Source: Calcarisporiella thermophila CBS 279.70 (lineage: Eukaryota > Calcarisporiellomycota). Taken from it: a stretch of DNA of 64,000 nt. Of the stretch, positions 34,851 to 45,738 are shown piece after piece (position 1 is the first letter of the stretch; every line of letters starts with the position of its first letter). Position numbers and translations under genes: made by a program. The notes beneath the pieces are model-generated. The model saw nothing but the letters and a program-made list of their open reading frames with translations, had not been told where the DNA came from and did not search any database. The stretch is from contig NW_027192196.1 of assembly GCF_041956535.1 (NCBI RefSeq), positions 10,273-74,272 of the forward strand. Direction: 5' to 3'.

Positions 34851-37800
34851 TCACATTGAAATGGATTGCAAAAATACGTCATACGCAGGACAAATACATC
34901 TCTCGAAGAGCTCCTGGACAACTAGCATATTGAACTCTGAGTCAACTAGTATCGCACCCAAACAACTCTCAACTATATCACCAAGCACTTTCGGTTCTTC
35001 CACTTTCAGCCAGCTTCCGTCTTCAAAAGCAGTCGTCTGTTTCAGTTCCTCCATTTTGGCCGAGTATTTGGTCATGGCTACCCCTAGTTTGACTGAATAA
35101 TGAATGATATGCTTGTCGAGACCCATTTGCACACAAATTGCGGCAAGGACTTTGTTTGAGACCATCGTGCCTTTGGTGTTTGTGAGCAGGGCTGGAGTGG
35201 CGGTGGGATATTTGGTAAAAACATGTTTTACCACAAGGAAATCAAGGACAGCATCTCCTAAAAACTCTAGGCGTTGGTAGCATGGGATGGTTGTGTTAGG
35301 GAGCGATGCGTGTGTCATAGCCTGTTGGAGTAAAAGCGGATGCCGGAATTGATAGCCTAATAGTTCCTGAACACGCTCCACGTCCAATTTTCGGGTAAAT
35401 TTGTCATTGATGTCGGTCAAAGGGAACTCTCGATAGATGTATTGTTTTTTGAAATCATCCCATCCGCGCATATCCTCAAATATAGGGATCATCACTCGCG
35501 CCACCTGGATGCATCCCTCATATCCGTCGGAGAGAAAGCCGGCTCCTAAACATGCCTCCACCACGTCCGCGAGCTGCTTGCCAGCAAGAGAGTGCTCGTT
35601 TCGAGCGACGTTTTGTTCCTCAGTATCCCCACGCGCAGTCCAATTTAGAGGACGCCAATCGCGTCGACTAAACGGTTTTGCACTCATGTAGCATGGTGCT
35701 TCCAATCTCAGTGCACTATATTGAAATTAAACGTTCGATAGCCTAGCGGAAAAAAATACACCTAAAAATACCCAATACCATTTATATAGAGCGTGGTTAC
35801 TGATCATGCGAATGCGACGATGGTGAAGTTGGCCCTCATGGTCATACGTGTGCAGCAGAAATAGTCGGATGGTAACAATCAGTTTTAAAATTGAATCTCC
35901 TAATGTTTCAAGCCGCTCATAGTCGAAGCCTAAGTTCACAGAGGGAGCTGTCATTGCCTCGAGAGTGAGATCATCTCGCATCGATAGACCCCATCTAGTC
36001 TGAAAATCTTGAACCAGCAAATATGCATCCAAGCGAGTCATAATGGATGGTAGAAGCATTGCAGCGCGAAAAACACTTGCTGATACTACAAAACGCCTGC
36101 TGAATTCAGGAATAATGAAAATGGTGTCATGTTTGGGTTTGATATCCTCAGATACACCAGACTGCAGATAGTTTATGGTGCGACCCGTGCGCAGTACTTC
36201 AATGAGTGGTTGGTTAGAGCATTTCAGACTCAATCCGAAGGGTTTATAAAAGTCGGCAAAGGTCGGCAACCCACTTTCCACAAAAGCAATCTTTTAGTCT
36301 AGGGGTAAGGAAGCAAAAAAAAAGCTAGAACTTACGCTTCTCGGAGGACCAAATGCTCTGGAGGTGGCATTACTGGAGACAAATCCTTTCGTACGGCCTT
36401 AACATAGAACCGACGTTGGTTGTCATAGTTTTCGAACACAATGGTGTCATGCAACTTTTCCAATTTATGGATATCTAGAGGAAGTGTCGAGGGTCCGAGT
36501 ACTGTGCTATCTACTTCTTCCCATGCAATGGATTCCAGTACATCCCCATCTGACTCATTCCTCCACTTTGCTTGCATCGGCACAATCCAATATGGCATTC
36601 GTGAAAGATCGCAGAAAAAGTCCTTGTTGAGAATGAAACGCACAAGTTTAAGTGTGTATTGACCAAGTTTCTCGAATTTCTCTTTGTCAATCTTTAGGAT
36701 CGCTTTGTTTGAAAATGGGGTTAATGCCTAAAATAGAGAGAAGAGTGTTAACGGTGGTCTATACCATAATTATCACCTAGAGAAAGCATACCCGTGAAAC
36801 CCCATTAAAATATAGGTTGAATGATGGGATAATTGGGAATGGTTTTCGGGTAAGTAGACAGAGGGTTCTATATTCGTCATCTTCACTTTGTTCTAGTAAT
36901 GGTGTATCCAAATGAAGGATAGTGATATAGAGCTTTGTTGGCAGTGGAGGTGTTGAATCTGGGGTAATCTAAAGCGAAAATAAATACTGAGCTACACTTT
37001 ATAAACACTAGAATAAAGGGTGCTTACCAAAGAGTATTTAAACTTGTTAGCCTTATCATTCTCTGCACCATTCTCTGCCTGGTAATTGTCGTTCTCTTTT
37101 TCCGATTCTCTATTCCCTTCTTCTAGCTCTCCATTCACTTGTACTTGATCCTCATTGAGCCAAAATTCAGGAAATCTACGCGTATATATTTTTCGGTTTC
37201 GCTTGCTCGCAGCACTGGCCGCCATTTCCTCCTTGGTCAACTCATGTTTTTCTTGTTCGAAATTCCGTGGAGGATTCAAGTGATCATCCAGTTGTCCAGC
37301 TTGATGCAGTATCACACACATGTCAAAAGCGGCCACTCTCTTCGATACTTTCTTTGAAGTCACCACATTAGATGTGACCTCACGCACCTCAACGGGAGCG
37401 TTAATAGGCAATGTGAGATGGCATGAGTATCCTTTCTCCTCCTCTTGGACATGGAATTTGGGTTTTAGACTACAATATATATCCGTCGGAAGAGATTGGC
37501 AATATTGATGCAGGAGCGAAATGGATGAGTCCAACGAGATTAGCGCCCCTGTTGAAGGTATGATGTAATACTGTTCAGTAAGGATATTATCATCATCATC
37601 TTCTTCATCCAAGTCTTCCAGAGATTGCTCATCTTCGGACGGTTGCAGACTCGAACTCCTCTCCTCGGGAAGAGTCGAACACCACTCCCTCATGGCCGCT
37701 TCTTCCTCTTTGAGTTGCTGGAACTGCTTTTGTTGCTCTATATTTCCTTCTTCTAACATCACGAAAAACTGAGACTCCTTGTAACGAGCGCGGCCACGAC

Positions 37801-39571
37801 ATTGTATATACTCGATCAAGGTTCGGAATTTATCGAAACTAAAGATAAATCAGTGAATAGAGTATATACACCCAAATTATATCTAATCGCCTACCGAATC
37901 ACCACATTACATGGCTGAATGTCGATTCCCTCCTCGACCACATTGGTGGCAAATAATAGGTTTACCTCTCCTTTTTGGAATCGCTCAATGACCTGGAGTT
38001 GCTGTTTGTATCGCATTCCTAGCATTTTCCGGGACTGACGAAGGCCGACGAGCGCATCGCATTTAATGAATGATAAGCCTTCTAATTCTTGTACCAGCCG
38101 CGTGAGTAAATGTGCAGTATAGCGACATTCTACGAACACAATGCAGCAGAGTGCTTTGCTATTGGTTTCATTACTAAACTCAGGACCAAGGCGTTCGAGG
38201 AGATTCAGAAGCTCCAGCACTTTTGGTGAGATCTGCTCTTCAGTCCTCCGAGGCGGCTCAAAATCATGTTCCGCTACTACCTGTGCTATGCGATGCCGGA
38301 AAAAGTCCTCCCGCTCCAATAGCTGTAGCTGCTCCAAGTTTTCAACAATATCCAGATCCAGCATCCAGCCATTAACGTCTTCGCCGTTCGCTTTGATAGT
38401 ACGCAGCGCCTCTTCGCACACAAACTGCCACATGTAGTCCGCGCACCAGGGTCCAAGAGTATTTAGGACGTTTTCAACAGTGCGGAGTACACTTGCAAAG
38501 CTTTTAATGTCTTTGGCCTCATTTAGGAATTGATTAAAGAGTGCAGTGGAGGGGTAGACCGGTGAAGGGTTATAGTAGATAAGGCTTTCTTGGGGAGTAT
38601 ATACATATTTGCGAATTTCGTCGAGATAACTGGTCGTAGAGAGTTGTGAGTCCAAATTTGCCTCCAATAAACTGTTATGGCACATTAATAGAGAAATAGA
38701 ATACCTGTAAGTATACCTTGGCTTAATAAAAAACATGACCAATTGAGAAACCTTACTTTGCGGATAAGATGATAGTCTTTTTTGAGTTAACAGGAGAGGC
38801 TGACATTCCAAATATCTTCGGTTTTTGTTGATCCTCAGGCATGCGCCGATAGAACTCGCTCATAATCAAACTATACGGATGCCGCTTCTTTGCATGATGA
38901 CACTCGTCAAATACGATGAGGCTCACCTATTGGAACGGAAATCATCATATAGCTGTCTCGTATCATATTTGCGAAAACATATAAACATTTACACACCTGA
39001 CTCATTTTTATATAGCCATGGCGGAGCATATTTAAGAATATCTGCGCAGTCATCACCATTATATCACTCCCATCTAATTTTTTATTCCAATCCTCCTCGC
39101 CCCAAATATCGATGCGCATAGAGCCGCAAAAGGGAGACACACGGTGGTCACAGTTCTCAGCGATAACGCCTGCTTGCTGGAAGACGAGATTAACATGGTT
39201 GACCAGAAAGAAAATCCATTTACGCTAGGCAGCATGTAAATTAGGACGTTAGCATAATAAAAATTACGCGTCATGGATTTTTGAATTACTTCGCTGGTGA
39301 CCGATTTCGAATTGTTTTCCCTGGCCATCATCTCATTGATAAGCATCACGGCGATGAACGTCTTTCCACTACCTGTGTCAAGGACCGCAATCGTGTTTCC
39401 ATCTCTAGCTTTCTCGAACAATTCCGTCTGGTAGAGTCGAGGCTGAAGCTTCGAGGATGAGGAATTAGGTTGAGGCTCGGCCTCGTGCAATGCGACCGCA
39501 CCGCCCTCCATCAAGGATGGATCCGTCGGCATGCCTGTGGCAGAATTATCGTCCTGCGTTTCAACTTTCAT
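34851..39571 (-). CDS. Dicer-like ribonuclease III with helicase
   Basis: Nine exons: 39571-39290, 39224-38997, 38926-38757, 38671-37895, 37838-37028, 36968-36792, 36727-36336, 36273-35779 and 35715-34851, giving 1398 residues. The enzyme cuts double-stranded RNA into small interfering RNAs. The DExD/H helicase has DTGSGKT at 65-71, DECH at 177-180, [20 protein letters not shown] and QCRGRAR. A Dicer dimerisation region lies at about 570-680, and a PAZ-like segment ([17 protein letters not shown]) from about 948. RNase IIIa has [10 protein letters not shown] at 1064-1073 and [11 protein letters not shown]. RNase IIIb has [13 protein letters not shown] and [11 protein letters not shown]. All metal-binding acidic residues of both centres appear present. 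The protein ends right after RNase IIIb with no double-stranded RNA-binding domain. The 36336/36273 and 35779/35715 junctions are the least certain. The start is taken at MKVETQ. It is divergent from the RING gene, with only 181 bp between. Confidence 0.95.
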
Positions 39572-39752
39572 TCCTTGTCCATTCAATTATTAGGGTCATG
39601 TCATGGATTGGGTATTGCAAGCGGAAATAAAATTTGTATTATCCAGCTATTGAATTTTAGAATTTGTAGCCACAATTTCTCTGAATTTAAATAGAAAAAT
39701 AGCTGCTCTTTCGTCTTCAATCTGTGAGCCCTCCATGTTTCCTCATTAAGCA
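39572..39752. promoter_or_regulatory. Shared divergent promoter, Dicer / PA-TM-RING
   Basis: Only 181 bp separate the start codons of two divergent genes, so their core promoters must lie here or overlap. No specific element is assigned. Confidence 0.5.
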
Positions 39753-41472
39753 ATGCCATCCTTTCTATCCCTCATCTCTGGTCGTGCCCTTGGGATGTGG
39801 CGCCGATTGCCGCCCATCCTCCGCATTACCCTCATGACCATTCTTCCTTGTGTCCTAGTGTTTGGTCTTTTCTTTTTCGCTGTGGGGCGTATGCGATACT
39901 ATAGTTCAAGGCCACCCATGATTGTACAAGAGATTGTCAAGGTATCAAAAACTACGACTAGCATTCAGAGATTAGAAGTCAGTAGGCCGATTCAGGAATT
40001 CATGAATGGCGTATTCGATAACGTGAATGCTACCGCTCTTGGTCCTAATGGAGTCATGGTAATTACCTTGTTATGATTAGTCATAATCATATCATTTGAT
40101 GTGATGTGCATTCATTCACCTGCGAAATTACCCTCTTACCTGTACACTAGGGCATTCTTTATGATCGTGGTCTTGGCTGCGAACCTAACTCAGTCAATGA
40201 TACGGTGATTCCTTCTCCTCCCCTCCCCGTGCCACTGCCTCGCATTGCTCTTATCGGTCGCGGGGTTTGTACTTACGATAAAAAACTTCTCCTTGCCCAG
40301 CAGGATAATGCTATAGCAGCCATTGTGTACAGCAACCAGACAACTACTAGTCCCTTTATGGGCATCACACCTAATATTGTCAATATCCCTGCATTTGGCG
40401 TTTCATTGGAAGTTGGGCAGGAATTGCTCAAGCTATTACGAGAGTATAACAGTTCCAATAGTTCTAATCCCGAGGTAGTAGAGCGTGTACGGGTGACTAT
40501 GACGCCGTTTCTTACTTATACTCCTGGAGTATGGGAGATTACCCTTATTGTCGTGATTGTACTCCTATCTGTTTCATTCGGAACGTCAGGTGAGTGAGCT
40601 GAAGAAATAGAACGACGTTAATTTATTAATCTATCCGCGAATATTTGCACGTGCGTTTTCCAATATATTAATATGTGGCATGTTTTTTTTTTAGTGGCGG
40701 TACAATGCCATCTCTGGAGGACTCGCCACCTGCGACGCCAGCAGATTGCGCTCGAACTACAACATGCACGACGCCCTCCAAAAATCGTGGTGGACGCAGA
40801 GCATCTTGAGACTTTTCCAACGCGCGAATATCACCGTCCAACTACTCCTGTCCTTGAAACTGGCGAATGCTCCGTAAACCCCGCAGGTGCAGATGTGGAC
40901 GAGAAGCAAGATAATTCTTCAACGTTATGTGCGGTATGTCTAGAGGAGTGGGAGGAAGGCGACAGATTGCGGGAACTTCCTTGCTCTCACGTGTTTCATG
41001 TAGAATGTGTCGGTAAGTAGTATTTTGGGTCTTGCTTAACCTCAGGCCAGTTGTACTTATTTCAATTTATGGATTGCTAGACCCGTGGTTAACCACTAAA
41101 TCCGCTACATGCCCACTGTGTAAGCACTTGTGTGCGAAAGAGCTCCCTCCCGAAAAACCCGAAGAAATCGTCCTTCCTCAACGTAGACCTACGCTATTTA
41201 GCCATCCCTCTGCCCTCTTAGATCAATTTTTAGGTTTTGTTCGACGCGGGCCTCCAGGCCACAACCAGGACACTGCTCTACAATCAATAGTTGTGGACAG
41301 AAACCCGAATGGCGGAGAGGCCCAGTTACAGCAGGTCTCTGCCAGCACACAAACTGATAACCAAGCGTTTAGAGAAGTGGCTATTGAAATTCCCAATAGA
41401 GCAGCAAGCGTGGAATCCACGCCCCCATCACATACAAACCCTCCTATGCGACATGGATGTCGGTTTGTATGA
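39753..41472 (+). CDS. PA-TM-RING E3 ubiquitin ligase (RNF13/GRAIL type)
   Basis: Four exons: 39753-40058, 40151-40589, 40695-41012 and 41081-41472, giving 484 residues. An N-terminal membrane anchor (about 24-44) leads into a lumenal protease-associated domain ([47 protein letters not shown]) with several N-glycosylation sites. A second transmembrane helix follows ([17 protein letters not shown]), then a cytosolic part with a RING-H2 finger: [34 protein letters not shown], with C-x2-C, C-x-H-x2-H and C-x2-C ligands all present. Such proteins sit in endosomal or vacuolar membranes and ubiquitinate membrane cargo. A long polar tail follows the RING. Confidence 0.92.
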
Positions 41473-42110
41473 TATTACAAAAATATTTTCCTCTCATTTA
41501 TTTATAAAAAGTCCCGATATTTGCCATATTTATTTTGTTTGTATTTTTACGATTTATTTTGATGCTTTTGTCGCACTGTGTTTTTCTTTCAAGTCTTCTT
41601 TCCCATTTATTTTACTATCCTTTATCAACAATGCCAGATTTTGATATTTCTTTCTGTCGACTTATATAAGCATTTCTAGGGAAAGCTTGGGCCTACATCC
41701 AAGTGACAGTATACAGGGTTCTGTTACACGACCATTTTAACTTGTGAGATTAACAACTAATGTTTGATATCGTACGCAAGTTTGGTGTTAATACTAGAGC
41801 ATGTATTGTCCAAAATAATAACTATATATTCCTCGAAATTGTTTGAGGTATCTATGTTGAACAAGAATGACTCAAGGAGGCACCTAAAATTTCATGTGGA
41901 TTGACGAGCTTATTTATATATAATTGTCCTATATGGTTGGAGGTGCTCAGCAATGTCCTCGTATTTCAAGTGGGGTAATACCTCTAATGATAAGACGGGA
42001 TAGTATATTATGCAAAATAGCATTTTAACTTAACAAACAGAGATTATATGTAGTCATCATTAATATTGTTTCTTAAAAATCGATGTTCAAGATGTGATGT
42101 CGTGTATTTT
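41473..42110. other. Intergenic stretch
   Basis: About 640 AT-rich bases between two converging genes. Nothing specific is recognised. Confidence 0.4.
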
Positions 42111-42440
42111 CTATTCTATTATCTGTTGTGTCAATGTTTGTTGCAACATTTGTTTGACGAATTGTTGCTGTTGCAATATTTGTTGTTGCAATATTTGTTG
42201 TTGCAATATTTGATGTGTGTCGTCTGTAGAAGATATTTCTTCATAGCCATTATTGACATACATGCGTCTTATGCACGTAACGACTATGAGACAAAATAAA
42301 TAGATACCAAACAAAATAAAAATTGTCCACATATAAATATTTATGAAGTTTCTCAGGACCTTCGGTATTGAATTTGAAATAAAGGTGTAAAATACTTGCC
42401 TTCGAACCGCGTGACGTATATTTTTACGCGTTGAAATCAT
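42111..42440 (-). CDS. Small membrane protein with Gln/Leu/Ile repeat tail
   Basis: A single open frame of 109 residues starts at 42440. A basic N-terminus (MISTRKNIRHAVRRQ) is followed by a strong transmembrane helix (WTIFILFGIYLFCLIVVTCI, about 38-57) and a polar region. The C-terminus has the pentad QILQQ repeated in tandem and ends in ...QQTLTQQIIE. The DNA behind this is a 15-bp imperfect tandem repeat (TTGTTGTTGCAATAT type) at about 42160-42215. The repeat helix could form a coiled coil. No family is recognised. It lies 103 bp upstream of the divergent PLK4 gene. Confidence 0.5.
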   Translation of the reverse strand: MISTRKNIRHAVRRQVFYTFISNSIPKVLRNFINIYMWTIFILFGIYLFCLIVVTCIRRMYVNNGYEEISSTDDTHQILQQQILQQQILQQQQFVKQMLQQTLTQQIIE

Positions 42441-42543
42441 CGCAAATTCCTCGACTTATTCCGCATTTTATTTTACATTATTTCAAATACCATACAAACA
42501 AGTACTCCAATCTAATAATATCACCCTTAATTTCTTTATCTCA

Positions 42544-45284
42544 ATGGAATACGATGATTTCGGTCATCAAAATACGAACAGCATTAAAGACTATGAAATT
42601 GGCAAGCTAATAGGAAAAGGAGCATTTGGCCGAGTATACAAGGCGATTGGACGGCAAGGGCATTATGCTGGACAAGAGGTCGCGATTAAAATGGTAAATT
42701 GTATTCATTACTTTGCTCCTGCCTATTTATTCCGTTACTGATATTTACTTTAAATTACACCTTTGGTTATTATTTTTCTTAACCGTTTAGATTGACAAGA
42801 CACAGGCTCCTAATTTGAGAAAACGTATGAAGAGCGAGGTAGAAATTCATTGGAACCTACAACATCCCGCCATACTTTCTCTATACGATTATTTTGAAGA
42901 TGCCACTCATATTTATCTGGTGATGGAATTGTGTGAAAAAGGAGAGCTTTACCAATACTTGCAAAAGCGGGCACTATTATCAGAAGCTGAAGCTCGCGGA
43001 GTGATGCGACGACTGGTCGAAGGATTAATGTATTTACATAGTCAAGGGATCGTACATAGAGATCTAAAATTGAGCAATATATTGTTGACTAAGGAGTATG
43101 AAGTGGTAAGTATCGAATTAGCATCTTCTCTATTCGGTTGTTTGATGTTGTATACCTATGTCTCCTCTAGAAAATCGCAGATTTTGGATTGGCGACAAGA
43201 GTAAGAGGTTCATCAGCAGAGCAGATAACGATGTGTGGGACGCCTAACTATATTTCTCCGTAAGCCATATTGGTACTTTTTCATCCAACCTAGATCTCAT
43301 CTTTTATATTATATTATTCATTTTTTAGAGAAATATTGTCGAGACAACCCTATGGGCTTTCCACTGACGTATGGTCTCTTGGATGCATGCTGATAACCTT
43401 TCTTACAGGAAAGCCCCCCTTTGAGGTACTCTAATAATTTCTGCCTAATCTGCATGTTTCCTGCTTGACTAACTAGCCCTAACATTTACTAAATTATCTA
43501 TTGAAAAAAAAAATTAACAGAGCAAAGAGATGAAGAATACACTCGAGAGAGTTCAGAAAGCAGATTATAAGATACCTAGTCATCTCTCTATCGAAGCCCG
43601 TGATTTGATACACCGCATGCTTCAACCCGTATGCTATTACTCCACTTTGCTGCATCTTCTCATTGCGATTCATAACAATCTTGCCAAAACATCTCTGCTT
43701 TAGGACCCGAAACTTCGCCTTCCCCTCTCCCAGATCCTTATTCAGCCTTTTTTTGACTCGCATCGCAGTGTTATCCCTTTAAGCGATCCTGAACTTCTAT
43801 TGGTAAGAACATTGACATCAGAGGAGCGCAAGGCGCGAGCTGAATTAGTACGCGCACAACAACAGCAGCATATGCTGGGCACCGGCAAATTTCGTCATCA
43901 CTTTGAAGAGAACCAGGAGAGAATTGACCCAATTTCTCACAAAATATCTTGGCCGTCAGCCCAAGAGAGGGACTCTTTGCACTTGAATCCGATGAATGTT
44001 CACGAGATCCAGAAGCTACCATCTATAATTACTGCAAATTCCACGACCATGACCAATGCTACTTCAACTGGAGTCACAAGCCCGGCTAAAGTGAACACCA
44101 TTCGCCTCAAGCCTATCCGTCAGCAGACACGTCATGGTCGCGTTGAAATTCTGCCTAATAAGCGTGTGCTTGTTGATTTTTCGGATTCAAGGCATCCTAT
44201 GATTATTTCCTCGGATGGTGAAGTAGTGGATGTGTATGAACGAGGGAGCGCGAGTGTGAAAGACTGGGCTTGGGAAAGCGCACAGCCACTAAGAACATAT
44301 CGCTATACAAATCTACCGCCCAAGCTAGCGAAACGCTACCGCTACGCTTGCCGCTTCATCGAGCTTATACGCAGCAAGACACCCAAGGTCATCTACTACT
44401 CCCCAATGGCTAAGTGCATGCTAATGGAGCAACGGGATTTTGAGATGATTTGGCACAATGGGACTCGAATCCACCACTCCGTCACTAAGGACGTGCTTGA
44501 GATTAAAAAGGGTGAACAAGTACATCGACTCTCAACGCGAGAACGGACCCTATCAGTGAGTTCGGAGCTCGCCAGTCTACTGCAGCATGCAAAAGAGTGT
44601 TTGCGACAATGTCTAGAGGCAGAGAGGACGGAATCGCACTTTCCGCATGTGTTTGGGAAAGACATCAATGCATCTAAAGCCGACCGTCCGCGGTCTCTTG
44701 ATTATGGGCTGGGCAATGCAAGATGCGAAAAAGCAAGTGACTTAGGTAGGGGCGGTAGAGTTAATCCATGCGACAGAGAGAAGGAAAATGTATTTGGTGG
44801 ACTAGTCAAGGGGAACACCATGGAACGAATCGCAAGATCTGGGTCCTTGAGCTCGCGAACTCCCGAGACGAAAATGCACGACAGCGGAGTTGCTGTCACG
44901 AATTTCTTAACAGCTACGTCTATTAGTTCCAATGTTCCCAAATATGGCTCTGCACCCTCGGCTTCATTCCCCTCTTCACTCAAATCCACCCGTGATTCCA
45001 ACCCAACAACCCCTTATGCGTCATCGCCTATATTCTACTTTATGGAAGGTATAGGATGGTGTTTCAAGCTCCCTGATGCATACTATCTTTGCCTTTCGGC
45101 GGGAGATCGCCTCGAGATACACACGCGTCAGCATTCCGTGATCTATTATCCACGCGCAGGTGGAAAAGAGGAGTACTATCCGATTGATGAGTATCTACCG
45201 GATTATGTGGAGGAGAAACTGGCCGTGTTCCGAATATTTGCGCAAAAGTTTAACAGTGGGTCTGAGCCTCGTTGGTGGGTGTGA
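42544..45284 (+). CDS. PLK4: Polo-like kinase 4 (PLK4/SAK), centriole duplication kinase
   Basis: Six exons: 42544-42693, 42791-43105, 43171-43259, 43329-43425, 43521-43628 and 43704-45284, giving 779 residues. The N-terminal kinase domain (about 17-272) is complete: G-K-G-A-F-G-R-V loop, VAIKM with Lys49, HRDLKLSN at 139-146, DFG at 159-161 and a [12 protein letters not shown] activation loop. The linker up to about 380 is polar. A cryptic polo-box region follows at about 385-580 ([20 protein letters not shown], then VLVDFSD and [20 protein letters not shown]). A C-terminal polo box 3 lies at about 693-775 ([20 protein letters not shown]). A cryptic polo box plus PB3 is the PLK4 architecture, not that of PLK1/Cdc5. 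PLK4 triggers centriole assembly and limits its own level by phosphorylation-dependent degradation. Confidence 0.92.
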
Positions 45285-45738
45285 ATGGGTCGTCTTTATT
45301 TTTTTTTCTATCTGTACTTATATAATTTGGATTGCGCTGTTGCATTTTTTAGTGTTTTTCTCGTTGTTTGCTGTTCGTTTGTTAATTGTTTTTGATATTT
45401 GTTTATTTGATATCCTTGTTTATGTCCTGTAGACACACCCTCTAACATTCCCCTCCTTCATACCAAGCAAAAAAGAATACAAAAAAAATCTTTGTATTTA
45501 TTTGAAACAATAAAAATATAATATAAACTAAAGTATTTGTATGGCTACTTAGACTCTCGAAGGAGAGCGCAGAGGATAAAATTACTGAAAATAAAACGAT
45601 GAAGATCCGAAGAACCCTATCCCGCTTCTATTCCCTTACATAACGCCTGGTTAAGAAAAAAAAAAAAAAAAAAGAAAAAGAAAAATAAAGATAAGAATGA
45701 AGCCCAGCTCGGACGGGATAGAATTCCTCGCGTTTCAT
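45285..45738. terminator. Convergent 3' region of PLK4 and YRA1
   Basis: About 450 bases lie between two converging stop codons. They include T-rich sequence just after PLK4, AATAAA-like stretches and an A-run at about 45656-45674. Both 3' ends must lie here. Confidence 0.4.

Noticed and set aside
43494-45001. Long minus-strand open frames opposite PLK4, and similar ones opposite RAD50, CARS and the glycosyltransferase.
   Set aside because: They lie antisense to well-supported exons, have biased composition (Cys/Ser/Arg-rich) and no domain; they are shadows of codon usage.
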